Positions 33,813 to 41,597 of a stretch of DNA of 64,000 nucleotides are shown here, piece after piece. Origin of the DNA: Gp6-AA40 sp035649635 (GTDB lineage: Bacteria; Acidobacteriota; Vicinamibacteria; Vicinamibacterales; UBA2999); assembly GCA_035649635.1 (NCBI GenBank), contig DASRJE010000228.1, positions 1 to 64,000 on the forward strand, in the 5' to 3' direction. A program made the position numbers and the translations under genes. A model generated the notes under the pieces. The model ran no database searches and had not been told where the DNA came from. It was given only the letters and a program-made list of their open reading frames with translations. The number at the start of each line of letters is the position of its first letter. The stretch's first letter is position 1.

Positions 33813-34322
33813 TCAGGTTCGCGGCTCCGGAATACGCGCGCGCGCGGATGCAGGAACGTGGCCGCGCTTGTACACCATGAACGTGCGCAGGAACTCAATG
33901 ACGACCTGGCCGTCCTGCTTGAAGCCTGTGGTCCGCACACGGACGATCCCGACGTTGGGGCGTGACTTCGACTCGCGCTTCTCCAGGACTTCGCTGCGCG
34001 AGTACACGGTGTCGCCCTCGAACAGCGGGTTCGGCAGCCGGACTTCGTCCCAGCCGAGGTTGGCCATCACGTTGAACGAGAGATCAATCGTTGACTGCCC
34101 GGTGACGAGCGCAAGAGTGAACGTCGAGTCGACGAGCGGTTGACCGAACTCGGTCTGCGCCGCATAGGCATGGTCGAAGTGAATTGGGTTCACGTTCTGG
34201 GTCAGCAGCGTGAACCAACTGTTGTCTACTGACAGGACAGTTCTTCCGAGTGGGTGCACGTAGACATCCCCGACCTCGAAGTCCTCGTACACCCTGCCCG
34301 TCCACCCTTCTTTGATCGGCAT
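33813..34322 (-). CDS. MaoC-type hydratase (itaconyl/mesaconyl-CoA hydratase-like)
   Basis: 169 residues, one hot-dog domain, from ATG 34322 (MPIKEGWTGRVYEDFEVGDVY). LLTQNVNPIHFDHAYAAQTEFGQPLVDS carries the hydratase dyad (Asp/His region) of R-specific hydratases. ANLGWDEVRLPNPLFEGDTVYSRSEVLEKRESKSRPNVGIVRVRT resembles the mesaconyl-/itaconyl-CoA hydratase branch. Itaconyl-CoA hydratase forms citramalyl-CoA, the substrate of the CoA-ester lyase encoded at 37850. The assignment is by neighbourhood and overall similarity, not certain. Confidence 0.8.
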   Translation of the reverse strand: MPIKEGWTGRVYEDFEVGDVYVHPLGRTVLSVDNSWFTLLTQNVNPIHFDHAYAAQTEFGQPLVDSTFTLALVTGQSTIDLSFNVMANLGWDEVRLPNPLFEGDTVYSRSEVLEKRESKSRPNVGIVRVRTTGFKQDGQVVIEFLRTFMVYKRGHVPASARARIPEPRT

Positions 34323-34394
34323 CGATACCCTGTTCCGCGGAGGCCAAAGCCACCGCTCCACGGCTTTAGCGCGCTAAAGCCTCCGTTCTACGCG

Positions 34395-35405
34395 TTAGCG
34401 CGTCGTCGAAGCGGCCGCTGCCTTCTCAGCGGCGCGCGCGCCACTGAGAATGTTCCGCATCGCGTAGTTGCCCTCGTGACAGGCATACTCGAACACGTCG
34501 GGCTGACTGGATACTTTCAAGCTGAGTGCGGCCGTCCACGGTGAGGAGAACGTCGCAGGATCGGCAACCGTGACTTCGTAACGAACCGTCGAAGCGTCAA
34601 CGCGCCGGAAGCGCTCGGTGACGTGCAGAGCCCCGGTCGCGCCGCGGTAGTTGACCATGTTCGTCGGGAAGTTGGTGATTTCCACGACCAGGGTATCGCC
34701 CTCCCAGTGCCCGCGCGAATCGCCGAAGTACTGCCTGATTGCTGACGACAGTTGCGGCCGCCCATCGAGCGGGATGACACGGGCGTCGTGAATCATCTCG
34801 TAGCGGATCGCCACGTAGCCTGGGCCCTGCACGATCTGAGACGTGTTGTTGTAAATCGTGGGGAAGATCACGTGCGGCAGCCCGCGCGTGATGCAGCGAT
34901 CGTACAGGTCCATCGCCTGCGGTCCGTCGAATGGACGATTGCCGGTGGTACGTGCATTGACGGCAACGGCGGCGCGCTTGCGCGCTTCGTCGTTGAGATA
35001 CGGGATGCGTCCATTTGCCGGAGAAATCACGACCGACGTGCGCCGCGAGGGATGGCCGCGTTCGAGCCAATGGGCAGGAGGCCCGGTCCCGTCGCCGCCT
35101 CGTCCAGCGGTTCGCGGCGCGACGAACTCCTCAGCATCGACCTCGGCCTGGCGCACGGCCTGCGTCTGACGCTGCGCGAATTCCTCCTCGCTGACAAGTG
35201 CCCAATCCCCGAACTGCTCCGGCCTCTCGAACGGCACGCCGAGCTCGTCGTCGGTCGTAAAAAGTCCCTGGATGTCAGGGTCACCCCAGGGCGTTCGAAA
35301 GCTCTGACCGGAGCTCTGACCCTGGGCACGGGCACCTGAACCCGGCAGCACGATTGCCACCGTCAACACCAGCCCGCCAACTACTGCGAGTGTTCGTCTG
35401 GTCAT
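34395..35405 (-). CDS. Secreted protein of the RTPWGDPD paralogous family, copy A
   Basis: 336 residues from ATG 35405, with a clear signal peptide (MTRRTLAVVGGLVLTVAIVLPGSGARAQ). The mature part starts FRTPWGDPDIQGLFTT and contains MDLYDRCITRGLPHVIFP, AIRQYFGDSRGHWEGDTLVVEITNFP, LHVTERFRRVD and FEYACHEGNYAMRNILSGARAAE. These blocks are shared with the proteins at 43570 and 50757 and in part with 11753. Function unknown; the paired Cys (ITRGLP region and YACHEG) may form a disulfide. It is divergent from an SDR gene. Confidence 0.8.
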   Translation of the reverse strand: MTRRTLAVVGGLVLTVAIVLPGSGARAQGQSSGQSFRTPWGDPDIQGLFTTDDELGVPFERPEQFGDWALVSEEEFAQRQTQAVRQAEVDAEEFVAPRTAGRGGDGTGPPAHWLERGHPSRRTSVVISPANGRIPYLNDEARKRAAVAVNARTTGNRPFDGPQAMDLYDRCITRGLPHVIFPTIYNNTSQIVQGPGYVAIRYEMIHDARVIPLDGRPQLSSAIRQYFGDSRGHWEGDTLVVEITNFPTNMVNYRGATGALHVTERFRRVDASTVRYEVTVADPATFSSPWTAALSLKVSSQPDVFEYACHEGNYAMRNILSGARAAEKAAAASTTR

Positions 35406-35475
35406 GTGATCTCGCTTTCGTGCTTTACGATACAACAGGCTGGCACTGTAGCCTGTAGCCGAAGCCAAACCATCC

Positions 35476-36261
35476 ATGCTCCATCTCGCCAATAAATGTG
35501 CCCTCATCACCGGATCCGTCCGTGGCCTTGGCCTTGCGGCGGCTCATCGCTTCGCGGCAGCTGGATGCAACCTGGTCCTGAGTGGATTCAATGGATCGCA
35601 GGACGTTGCGGCACTGCAGCGTGAGATCGAGGACCGTCACGGTGTACGCACCATTTACAACGGAGCCGACCTGCGACGAAGCGCGGACATCGAAGCGATG
35701 GTGTCCGCCGCCATCGACGCCTTCGGCACAGTGGACATCGTGGTCAATAACGCCGTCATACGTCACACGGCGCCGGTTGAAACCTTCGGCACGTCGGAGT
35801 GGGACGATGGCATTGCGGTCAACGTCTCCGCCGCGTTCCACACGATCCGGCTGACGGTCCCTGGAATGAAGGGGCGCGGCTGGGGGCGGATTATCAACGT
35901 CTCGTCGATCTACGGCCTGCGCGGCACCGTCAACCGCGTGAACTATGTGACGAGCAAGACTGCTCTTATCGGGCTCACTCGCGCCGTGGCGCTCGAGACG
36001 GTCTCGCACGGCATCACCTGCAATGCCGTTTGCCCCGGCACGACCGAAACGCCCGTGCACGAAGCAACAGTGCTGGCCTCAATCGCAGAAGGTCTTTCAC
36101 GGTTGGAGGCGGAGCGGCGTCTCCTCTCGGGAAAACAGCCGACAGGGAAACTGATCGCCGCCGACGATGTCGCAACCCTGATGGTGTTCCTGTGTGGGCC
36201 GGAGAGCGGCAGCATCACAGGCGCGGTGCTGCCAGTCGATGGGGGATGGTCGAGCGCATGA
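35476..36261 (+). CDS. SDR family oxidoreductase (3-hydroxybutyrate dehydrogenase-like)
   Basis: 261 residues, Rossmann fold: TGSVRGLGL (residues 12-20, nucleotide loop), NNA at 91-93, Ser143/144, Tyr157 and Lys161 (YVTSK) of the catalytic triad, and PGTTETP after it. The length and the NVSSIYGLRG segment resemble 3-hydroxybutyrate dehydrogenases, but SDR substrates are hard to call. It is the only plus-strand gene in the dicarboxylate region. ATG 35476; it shares a 70-base divergent promoter region with copy A. Confidence 0.88.
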   Translation: MLHLANKCALITGSVRGLGLAAAHRFAAAGCNLVLSGFNGSQDVAALQREIEDRHGVRTIYNGADLRRSADIEAMVSAAIDAFGTVDIVVNNAVIRHTAPVETFGTSEWDDGIAVNVSAAFHTIRLTVPGMKGRGWGRIINVSSIYGLRGTVNRVNYVTSKTALIGLTRAVALETVSHGITCNAVCPGTTETPVHEATVLASIAEGLSRLEAERRLLSGKQPTGKLIAADDVATLMVFLCGPESGSITGAVLPVDGGWSSA

Positions 36262-36330
36262 AAGTCCGGCTGAAGCCGGACACTATATACTGCGCCCAAC
36301 TCCGAACTCGCGAAGACGCAACTCCCAAGG

Positions 36331-36519
36331 CTAAGGCATCATGCTTGGCCGTCGTCCCGGACGTTCAGGACCAGACGACGTGCGTGGCTGCCGGCGCGGC
36401 CGTTTCCACTCCTTCTCGTTGGGATCGCGCTGCGACCGTCGATCGTTCACGAACAGAAAAATCGCTGCCACGACGCCCACGAGCGCCACGAACAGCGGAA
36501 AGAACTCGAACAGCAGCAC
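36331..36519 (-). CDS. Small single-span membrane protein, 62 residues
   Basis: MLLFEFFPLFVALVGVVAAIFLFV is a membrane helix, followed by a basic, Pro/Arg-rich cytoplasmic tail (NDRRSQRDPNEKEWKRPRRQ...). No family is recognised. It lies between the SDR stop and repeat R8. The transmembrane-plus-basic-tail pattern is typical of real small membrane proteins, but coding is not proven. Confidence 0.5.
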   Translation of the reverse strand: MLLFEFFPLFVALVGVVAAIFLFVNDRRSQRDPNEKEWKRPRRQPRTSSGPERPGRRPSMMP

Positions 36520-36567
36520 TCTTCTATTGTACGAGCTCCGTCTGGAGCAGGGAGAGAACGTCGGCCG

Positions 36568-36648
36568 TCAACTCCCAATTTCCAACTTCCAAATCCCAAA
36601 CAATCACTTTGCTCTTGGGCGTTGGGAGTTAGTCGTTGGGCGTTGACA
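36568..36648. repeat. Heptanucleotide hairpin tract R8 (CCAACTC dialect)
   Basis: Left arm: CAACTCCCAATTTCCAACTTCCAAATCCC. Right arm: TTGGGCGTTGGGAGTTAGTCGTTGGGCGTTG. The arms pair around ACAATCACTTTGCTC. It ends about 17 bases from the CoA-transferase stop (36666). Confidence 0.8.
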
Positions 36649-36665
36649 CGTTTATCAGCATCCTG

Positions 36666-37853
36666 CTAAACGATTCCCTCGCGACGCCAGCGCCCAATCG
36701 TGTCGGCGTCGAAACCGAGCTCGGTCAGGATCTTGTCGGTGTGCTCACCGATATCGGGAATACGTCCCATCCTCGGAGACACATCGTCGAACCCGAACGG
36801 CGGCACGAGTGCGCGCAGCGGTCCGGCCGGTGAGTCGACCTCCTGCCACTTCCCTCTGGCCGACAACTGCGGGTGATCGATGAACTCGTCGACCGTGTTC
36901 ATGCGGGCATTGGCGATTTGCGCGGCGTCGAGGCGGTCAATCACGTCCTGGGCGGTCTTGCCGGCGAAGGCGCGAACGATCATCTTTTCGAGCTCGTCAT
37001 GGTGCTGGACGCGCGCGGCATTCGAGTTGAAGCGCGGATCGGTGGCGAGCGTCGGCTGTTCGAGTACGTCCGCGCAGAACCGTTCCCATTCGCGCTCGTT
37101 CTGCAATCCCAGGTAGACCACGTGGCCGTCACCCGCGGCGTAGGGTCCATACGGGGCGATCGCGGCGTGACGGGCCCCGGTCCGGGGCAGTGGGGTGCCA
37201 CCGTAACCGGCGTAGTAGGCTGGATATCCCATCCACTCGGCCAACGCGTCCAGCATCGAGATGTCAAGCAGTGCGCCGGTACCGGACGTCGAACGACGGA
37301 CAAGCGCAGCGAGGATCGACGAGAACGCATACATGCCGGCCGCAATGTCAGCGATCGAGATGCCGACTTTCGATGGCGTCTCCGGCGTTCCGGTGATCGA
37401 GACGAGGCCAGCCTCGCTTTGTACCAGCAGGTCGTAGGCCTTCTTGTCACGGTAGGGGCCGGAAGCTCCGTAGCCAGAGATTTCGCAAATCACCAACCGC
37501 GGATGCCGCTGACGCAGCGCTGCCGCTCCCAATCCCAGTCGGTTCATCGCGCCTGGCGCAAGGTTGTGGAGAAACACATCAGCGCGTGACACCAGACGGC
37601 GCAGCACATCGAGCGCTTCCGGACGCTTCAGGTCGAGCGTCAGCGATTCCTTCGATCGGTTCGTCCACACGAAATGGCTCGCCAGCCCGCGAACAGTGTG
37701 GTCGTATGCACGAGCGAAATCGCCGACGCCAGGGCGCTCGATCTTGATGACGCGCGCGCCCAGATCAGCCAACTGACGGCTCGCAAAGGGCGCCGCGATG
37801 GCTTGCTCAACGGAGACGACGAGGAGACCCTCGAGGGGGAGCTGCGACGTCAC
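36666..37853 (-). CDS. Class III CoA transferase (CaiB/BaiF), itaconate/mesaconate CoA-transferase candidate
   Basis: 395 residues from GTG 37853 (MTSQLPLEGLLVVSVEQ). AAPFASRQLADLGARVIKIERPGVGDFAR is the class III N-terminal motif. Asp141 in KKAYDLLVQSEAGL is at the catalytic position that forms the mixed anhydride with the acid. The GTG overlaps the CoA-ester lyase stop (GTGA), so the two are translationally coupled. In the itaconate pathway of Pseudomonas, a class III transferase (Ict), a MaoC hydratase (Ich) and a citramalyl-CoA lyase (Ccl) act in series; this is the Ict candidate. Confidence 0.85.
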   Translation of the reverse strand: MTSQLPLEGLLVVSVEQAIAAPFASRQLADLGARVIKIERPGVGDFARAYDHTVRGLASHFVWTNRSKESLTLDLKRPEALDVLRRLVSRADVFLHNLAPGAMNRLGLGAAALRQRHPRLVICEISGYGASGPYRDKKAYDLLVQSEAGLVSITGTPETPSKVGISIADIAAGMYAFSSILAALVRRSTSGTGALLDISMLDALAEWMGYPAYYAGYGGTPLPRTGARHAAIAPYGPYAAGDGHVVYLGLQNEREWERFCADVLEQPTLATDPRFNSNAARVQHHDELEKMIVRAFAGKTAQDVIDRLDAAQIANARMNTVDEFIDHPQLSARGKWQEVDSPAGPLRALVPPFGFDDVSPRMGRIPDIGEHTDKILTELGFDADTIGRWRREGIV

Positions 37854-38779
37854 GTCGTTGAAATCAATCGCTGTCGCTCGAGCGTCGTACGAGCCATGCG
37901 GACGTTGGCAGCATCGATCATGCGGCCGTCGTGAGTGGCCGCGCCCTGACCGCCGCTGACCGCCTGGTCGTAGGCCTCCACGATCGCGGCCGCTTTCGCG
38001 ACCTCGGCGTCGGAGGGCGTGAACGCGGCGTTGACGGTCGCAAGCTGCGCGGGGTGAATGCATTGCTTGCCGTCAAAGCCAAGAGCGCGGGCGATTTGGC
38101 ACGCGCGCTCGAGCCCGGCGGTGTCGGTGTACCCAGCGTACGGGCCGTCCATGCATCGCAGACCGTTCGCGCGCGCGGCGGCCACGATCGTGTGCATCAC
38201 GGCATGCCAGCGATGCCCCGGATACGACTCGTCGTATGAATCGCGCTCTCCAATGGCCGCCGACGGTATTCGCATCGACGCGGCGTAGTCGCCGGCGCCG
38301 AAGATCAGGGCTTCGAGTCGCGGCGATGACTCGGCGATCTCTCTCGCGTACAAATAGCCGGCCGCGGTTTCAATCTGCGCTTCGATCCCGATGCGCCTCG
38401 GCAATCGAAGACTGGCTTCGATCTGAGACAGCAGCATGTCGACGAACACAACGTCTGTGGGCGACCCGACTTTCGGGATCATGATCAGGTCGAGGCGATC
38501 GCCCACCGCTTCGACGACCTCGACGAGGTCGCGATAGGCAAAAGGCCCATCGAGCCCATTGATTCGGACAATGCGAACGCGACGACCGAAATCCAGTTCC
38601 TTGAGAGCGCGGACGATGTTGCCGCGACTGGCGGGTTTCTCATCCGGAGCAACCGCGTCCTCGAGATCGATGCACACGGCATCAGCGGCGCTAGCGGCGG
38701 CCTTGGGAATCATGGCCGGCCGCGACGCCGGCACGAACAGCATGCTACGCGTCAGTCTTGTAATGGGGTCGGGAGTCAT
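37850..38779 (-). CDS. HpcH/HpaI-family CoA-ester lyase (citramalyl-CoA lyase candidate)
   Basis: 309 residues, TIM barrel of the citrate lyase beta/malyl-CoA lyase family. RSMLFVPASRPAMIPKA, AVCIDLEDAVAPDEK (metal-binding Glu-Asp), IMIPKVGS, IGIEAQIETAAGYL (second metal Glu) and GFDGKQCIHPAQL are intact. Members split malyl-, methylmalyl- or citramalyl-CoA. Coupling to a CoA transferase favours citramalyl-CoA to acetyl-CoA plus pyruvate. It directly follows the acyl-CoA dehydrogenase gene with no gap. Confidence 0.88.
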   Translation of the reverse strand: MTPDPITRLTRSMLFVPASRPAMIPKAAASAADAVCIDLEDAVAPDEKPASRGNIVRALKELDFGRRVRIVRINGLDGPFAYRDLVEVVEAVGDRLDLIMIPKVGSPTDVVFVDMLLSQIEASLRLPRRIGIEAQIETAAGYLYAREIAESSPRLEALIFGAGDYAASMRIPSAAIGERDSYDESYPGHRWHAVMHTIVAAARANGLRCMDGPYAGYTDTAGLERACQIARALGFDGKQCIHPAQLATVNAAFTPSDAEVAKAAAIVEAYDQAVSGGQGAATHDGRMIDAANVRMARTTLERQRLISTT

Positions 38780-39955
38780 TTAGAACGACCTCGGCATGCC
38801 GAGCACGTGTTCGCCAATGTAGGACAGGATCAAATTAGTGGAAATGGGCGCGACCTGATACAGCCGCGTCTCCCGGAACTTCCGCTCGACATCGTACTCC
38901 GCGGCAAAGCCGAATCCTCCGAATGTCTGCAGGCATACGTTGGCCGCTTCCCAGCTTGCGTCGGCCGCCAACAGCTTCGCCATGTTCGCTTCGGGGCCGG
39001 CGGCGGCGCCCGCGTCGAACAAGCGAGCCGCCTCGAAGCGCATCAAGTCCGCCGCGCGCACGTTGGCGTACGCGCGAGCGATCGGAAACTGGATGCCCTG
39101 ATTTTGTCCGATGGGGCGATCGAACACGACGCGCTCGCTCGCGTACTCGCGTGACTTATCGATAAACCAGTAACCGTCTCCGATGCATTCAGCCGCAATC
39201 AGAATTCGCTCGGCATTGATGCCATCGAGCAGATAGCGAAAACCCCGCCCTTCTTGCCCGACCAGGTTGGTCGCCGGGACCTCGAAATCCTCGAAGAACA
39301 CCTCGTTGGTCTCGTGATTGACCATGTTGCGAATAGGACGAACCGTCATCCCACGTTTCTCTGCATCACGCAGGTCGACGAGAAACAACGACAGCCCCTC
39401 TGTCTTCTTCTTCACGTCAGGCAGTGGCGTCGTCCGCGCCAACAGCAGCATCAAGTCGGAATGCTGCACCCGCGAGATCCACACCTTCTGGCCGTTGACA
39501 ATGTAGCGGTCACCGTGGCGGACGGCGATGGTCTTCGTCTTGGTGGTATCGGTGCCTGTCGTCGGCTCGGTGACTGCAAAGGACTGCAGCCGCAGTCGCC
39601 CGGCCGCTATGTCCGGCAAGTAGGCTCGCTTCTGCGCGTCGGAGCCGTGCCGCACGAGTGCACCCATCACGTACATCTGCGCGTGGCAGGCGCCAGAGTT
39701 GGCGCCGGATCGATTCACTTCCTCGAGGATGACCGATGCTTCAGTCACACCAAGCCCGCCACCACCGTACTCTTCAGGGATCAAGGCCGCGAGCCAACCG
39801 GCATCGGTCAGTGCCTTCACAAAAGCTTCCGGATACTCGGCGCGCTCGTCGAGCGAGCGCCAATACGCGCTGTCGAAGCCCGCGCACAGCTCTCGAACGG
39901 CACGACGATACTCGCCGTGCTCGGCAGACCTCGGGTTGATATCGGACACGGGCAC
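38780..39955 (-). CDS. Acyl-CoA dehydrogenase, non-canonical catalytic-base position
   Basis: 391 residues with the ACAD fold: AVTEPTTGTDTTKTKT (flavin/substrate loop), INGQKVWIS-like VNGQKVWIS and the C-terminal helical domain. The usual catalytic Glu in the IYEGT position is Gln367 (RLYQVAPISTNL). Glu249 in INAERILIAA occupies the alternative position used by isovaleryl- and long-chain-CoA dehydrogenases. It is therefore likely active, on a branched or dicarboxylic acyl-CoA. First gene of the ACAD-lyase-transferase operon; ATG 39955. Confidence 0.88.
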   Translation of the reverse strand: MPVSDINPRSAEHGEYRRAVRELCAGFDSAYWRSLDERAEYPEAFVKALTDAGWLAALIPEEYGGGGLGVTEASVILEEVNRSGANSGACHAQMYVMGALVRHGSDAQKRAYLPDIAAGRLRLQSFAVTEPTTGTDTTKTKTIAVRHGDRYIVNGQKVWISRVQHSDLMLLLARTTPLPDVKKKTEGLSLFLVDLRDAEKRGMTVRPIRNMVNHETNEVFFEDFEVPATNLVGQEGRGFRYLLDGINAERILIAAECIGDGYWFIDKSREYASERVVFDRPIGQNQGIQFPIARAYANVRAADLMRFEAARLFDAGAAAGPEANMAKLLAADASWEAANVCLQTFGGFGFAAEYDVERKFRETRLYQVAPISTNLILSYIGEHVLGMPRSF

Positions 39956-39963
39956 CTCAGAAG

Positions 39964-40053
39964 TCTAGCGAGACTCCGCCTCGGATCGACAAGCTAGTGG
40001 CTCCGCCTCGCTAGAGGCACAGTATCTTCTTGCCCGCGCTCCGCGCGGGCAAG
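39964..40053. repeat. CTAGCGAG inverted repeat and GC-rich hairpin between DASS and ACAD genes
   Basis: CTAGCGAG (about 39964) pairs with CTCGCTAG (about 40005-40012), related to the outer arms of the composite repeat at 32932. Next comes CTTGCCCGCG-CTCCG-CGCGGGCAAG (40029-40053), a perfect 10-base hairpin that could end DASS transcription, though no T-run follows on either strand. Confidence 0.65.
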
Positions 40054-40101
40054 GCTCCCGAAGGCCGCCTGAAAAATCTGACTCATATGTAATCGCGGCC
40101 T

Positions 40102-41586
40102 TCAGTAGCCTAGGTAGTTCAACCAGGGAACGGCAATGATCAAGTAAGTGGCGAGAAAGAAGACACCAAGCACCAGCCCGAGCACCCAGAATGCCTGGCG
40201 GCTGATGTACCCGCTCCCGTAGTAGATCGGGTTGTGCCCGGCGGTATACGTCGTCAGAATCCCCATCAGTCCGAGCGGGTACGACAGTAGCAATGCCCAT
40301 TCCTTCGTCGACAGCCCTGGAATGGTTACAGCCATCGCAATGAAGACTGGCAACAGACTCGCGGCATGCGCCGTGATGCTCGCGAAGAAGTAGTGCAGGA
40401 AGAAGAACACACCGACGACAGAAACGGCGGCAGCCGCAGGACTGAGCCGCTGCAGCGTCGGGGCAATCGACTGCACCAGCCAGTCGAGGAACTTCGTTTC
40501 TGCCAGTCCGCCAGCGAGCGTGACGAGCGTCGCGAACCAGATCAGGATGTTCCACGCCTGGGAGTGCCCGATCACTTCGTTCCACGACACGACGCCGAAG
40601 ATCACCATCAGCAGCACGACGAACATCGCTGTCACCGCCGGATCGACTCGAGCGGTTGCCCCAATCCAGAGACCCAGGGCGGAGCAGACCAGGACCAGCA
40701 GTGTCAGTTCCCTGCGCGACATCGAACCCATCGACCGAAGCTGCTCGTGCGCCCATCGCGGCACTTCGGGAGCCGTGCGAATCTCGGGCGGATAGATTTT
40801 GTAGAGCAACAACGGAACGACGGCGATCAACAGCACACCCACGGGCGCAAAGCCTATGAACCACTCGAACCACGAGACACTGACGCCTGCCGTCTGGCGC
40901 ATCACGCTCACGGCAAGCGTGTTCGGCGCCAGGGCGGTGATGAACATGCTGCTGGAGATCATGCTCGCGACGAGCGCGGTGTACAACACATACGCCCCAA
41001 GCCTGCGCGCGGTCCCATCGTCGGGACGCGAGGCGTAAAGCTCCGGGATCTGCCGCGCGATCGGAAAGACGGTGCCCGCGCTGCGAGCGGTCGCGGACGC
41101 GGTGAATGGGGCGAGCGCGAGATCGGCCAGCGTCACGGCGTAACCAAGGCCAAGGGTGCGATGTCCGAGGAGACGTACGAGATGAAGCGCGATGCGTCGG
41201 CCCAACCCGGTTTGTGTATAGCCGAGCGTGAACATGTACCCGGCGAAGATCAGCCAGACGGTCGCGTTGCCAAATCCGCTCAACGCCCATTGCGCCGATT
41301 GCGCGGGTGTCTCGCGAACCAGGCCGAGCGCGGCGGCCACGATGACGCCACCCATGCCGATGATGGCTGGTGGAATCGGCTCGGTGATGAGTCCAGCGAT
41401 CACGGCGGCAAAGAGAGCGAAGTACCGCCACGCGTTGACCGACAGACCATCTGGCACGGGTGCGAGGAGGAGGGACACACCAACGGCAACCGGGATGAGG
41501 GTCTTGAAGAGCGTCCCACGCGCGTGCCCTTCGTGAGGAGAGGCTCTGGTCTCAGACGGTGGGCTCGAACGCTGGGCAACCGGCAC
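40102..41586 (-). CDS. DASS (SLC13/CitT-like) dicarboxylate transporter
   Basis: 494 residues, about 12-14 membrane segments. FGNATVWLIFAGYMFTLGYTQTGLGRRIALHLVR and TASATARSAGTVFPIARQIP match the first half, with the second-half hairpin loop HYFFASITAHAASLLPVFIAM, of the divalent anion symporter family (CitT, TtdT, plastid 2-oxoglutarate/malate carriers). It imports or exchanges C4-C5 dicarboxylates or citrate. Its place next to a CoA-transferase/lyase operon suggests it brings in that pathway's substrate. ATG 41586, 12 bases after recQ. Confidence 0.88.
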   Translation of the reverse strand: MPVAQRSSPPSETRASPHEGHARGTLFKTLIPVAVGVSLLLAPVPDGLSVNAWRYFALFAAVIAGLITEPIPPAIIGMGGVIVAAALGLVRETPAQSAQWALSGFGNATVWLIFAGYMFTLGYTQTGLGRRIALHLVRLLGHRTLGLGYAVTLADLALAPFTASATARSAGTVFPIARQIPELYASRPDDGTARRLGAYVLYTALVASMISSSMFITALAPNTLAVSVMRQTAGVSVSWFEWFIGFAPVGVLLIAVVPLLLYKIYPPEIRTAPEVPRWAHEQLRSMGSMSRRELTLLVLVCSALGLWIGATARVDPAVTAMFVVLLMVIFGVVSWNEVIGHSQAWNILIWFATLVTLAGGLAETKFLDWLVQSIAPTLQRLSPAAAAVSVVGVFFFLHYFFASITAHAASLLPVFIAMAVTIPGLSTKEWALLLSYPLGLMGILTTYTAGHNPIYYGSGYISRQAFWVLGLVLGVFFLATYLIIAVPWLNYLGY

Positions 41587-41597
41587 GCCGCGCCAGC

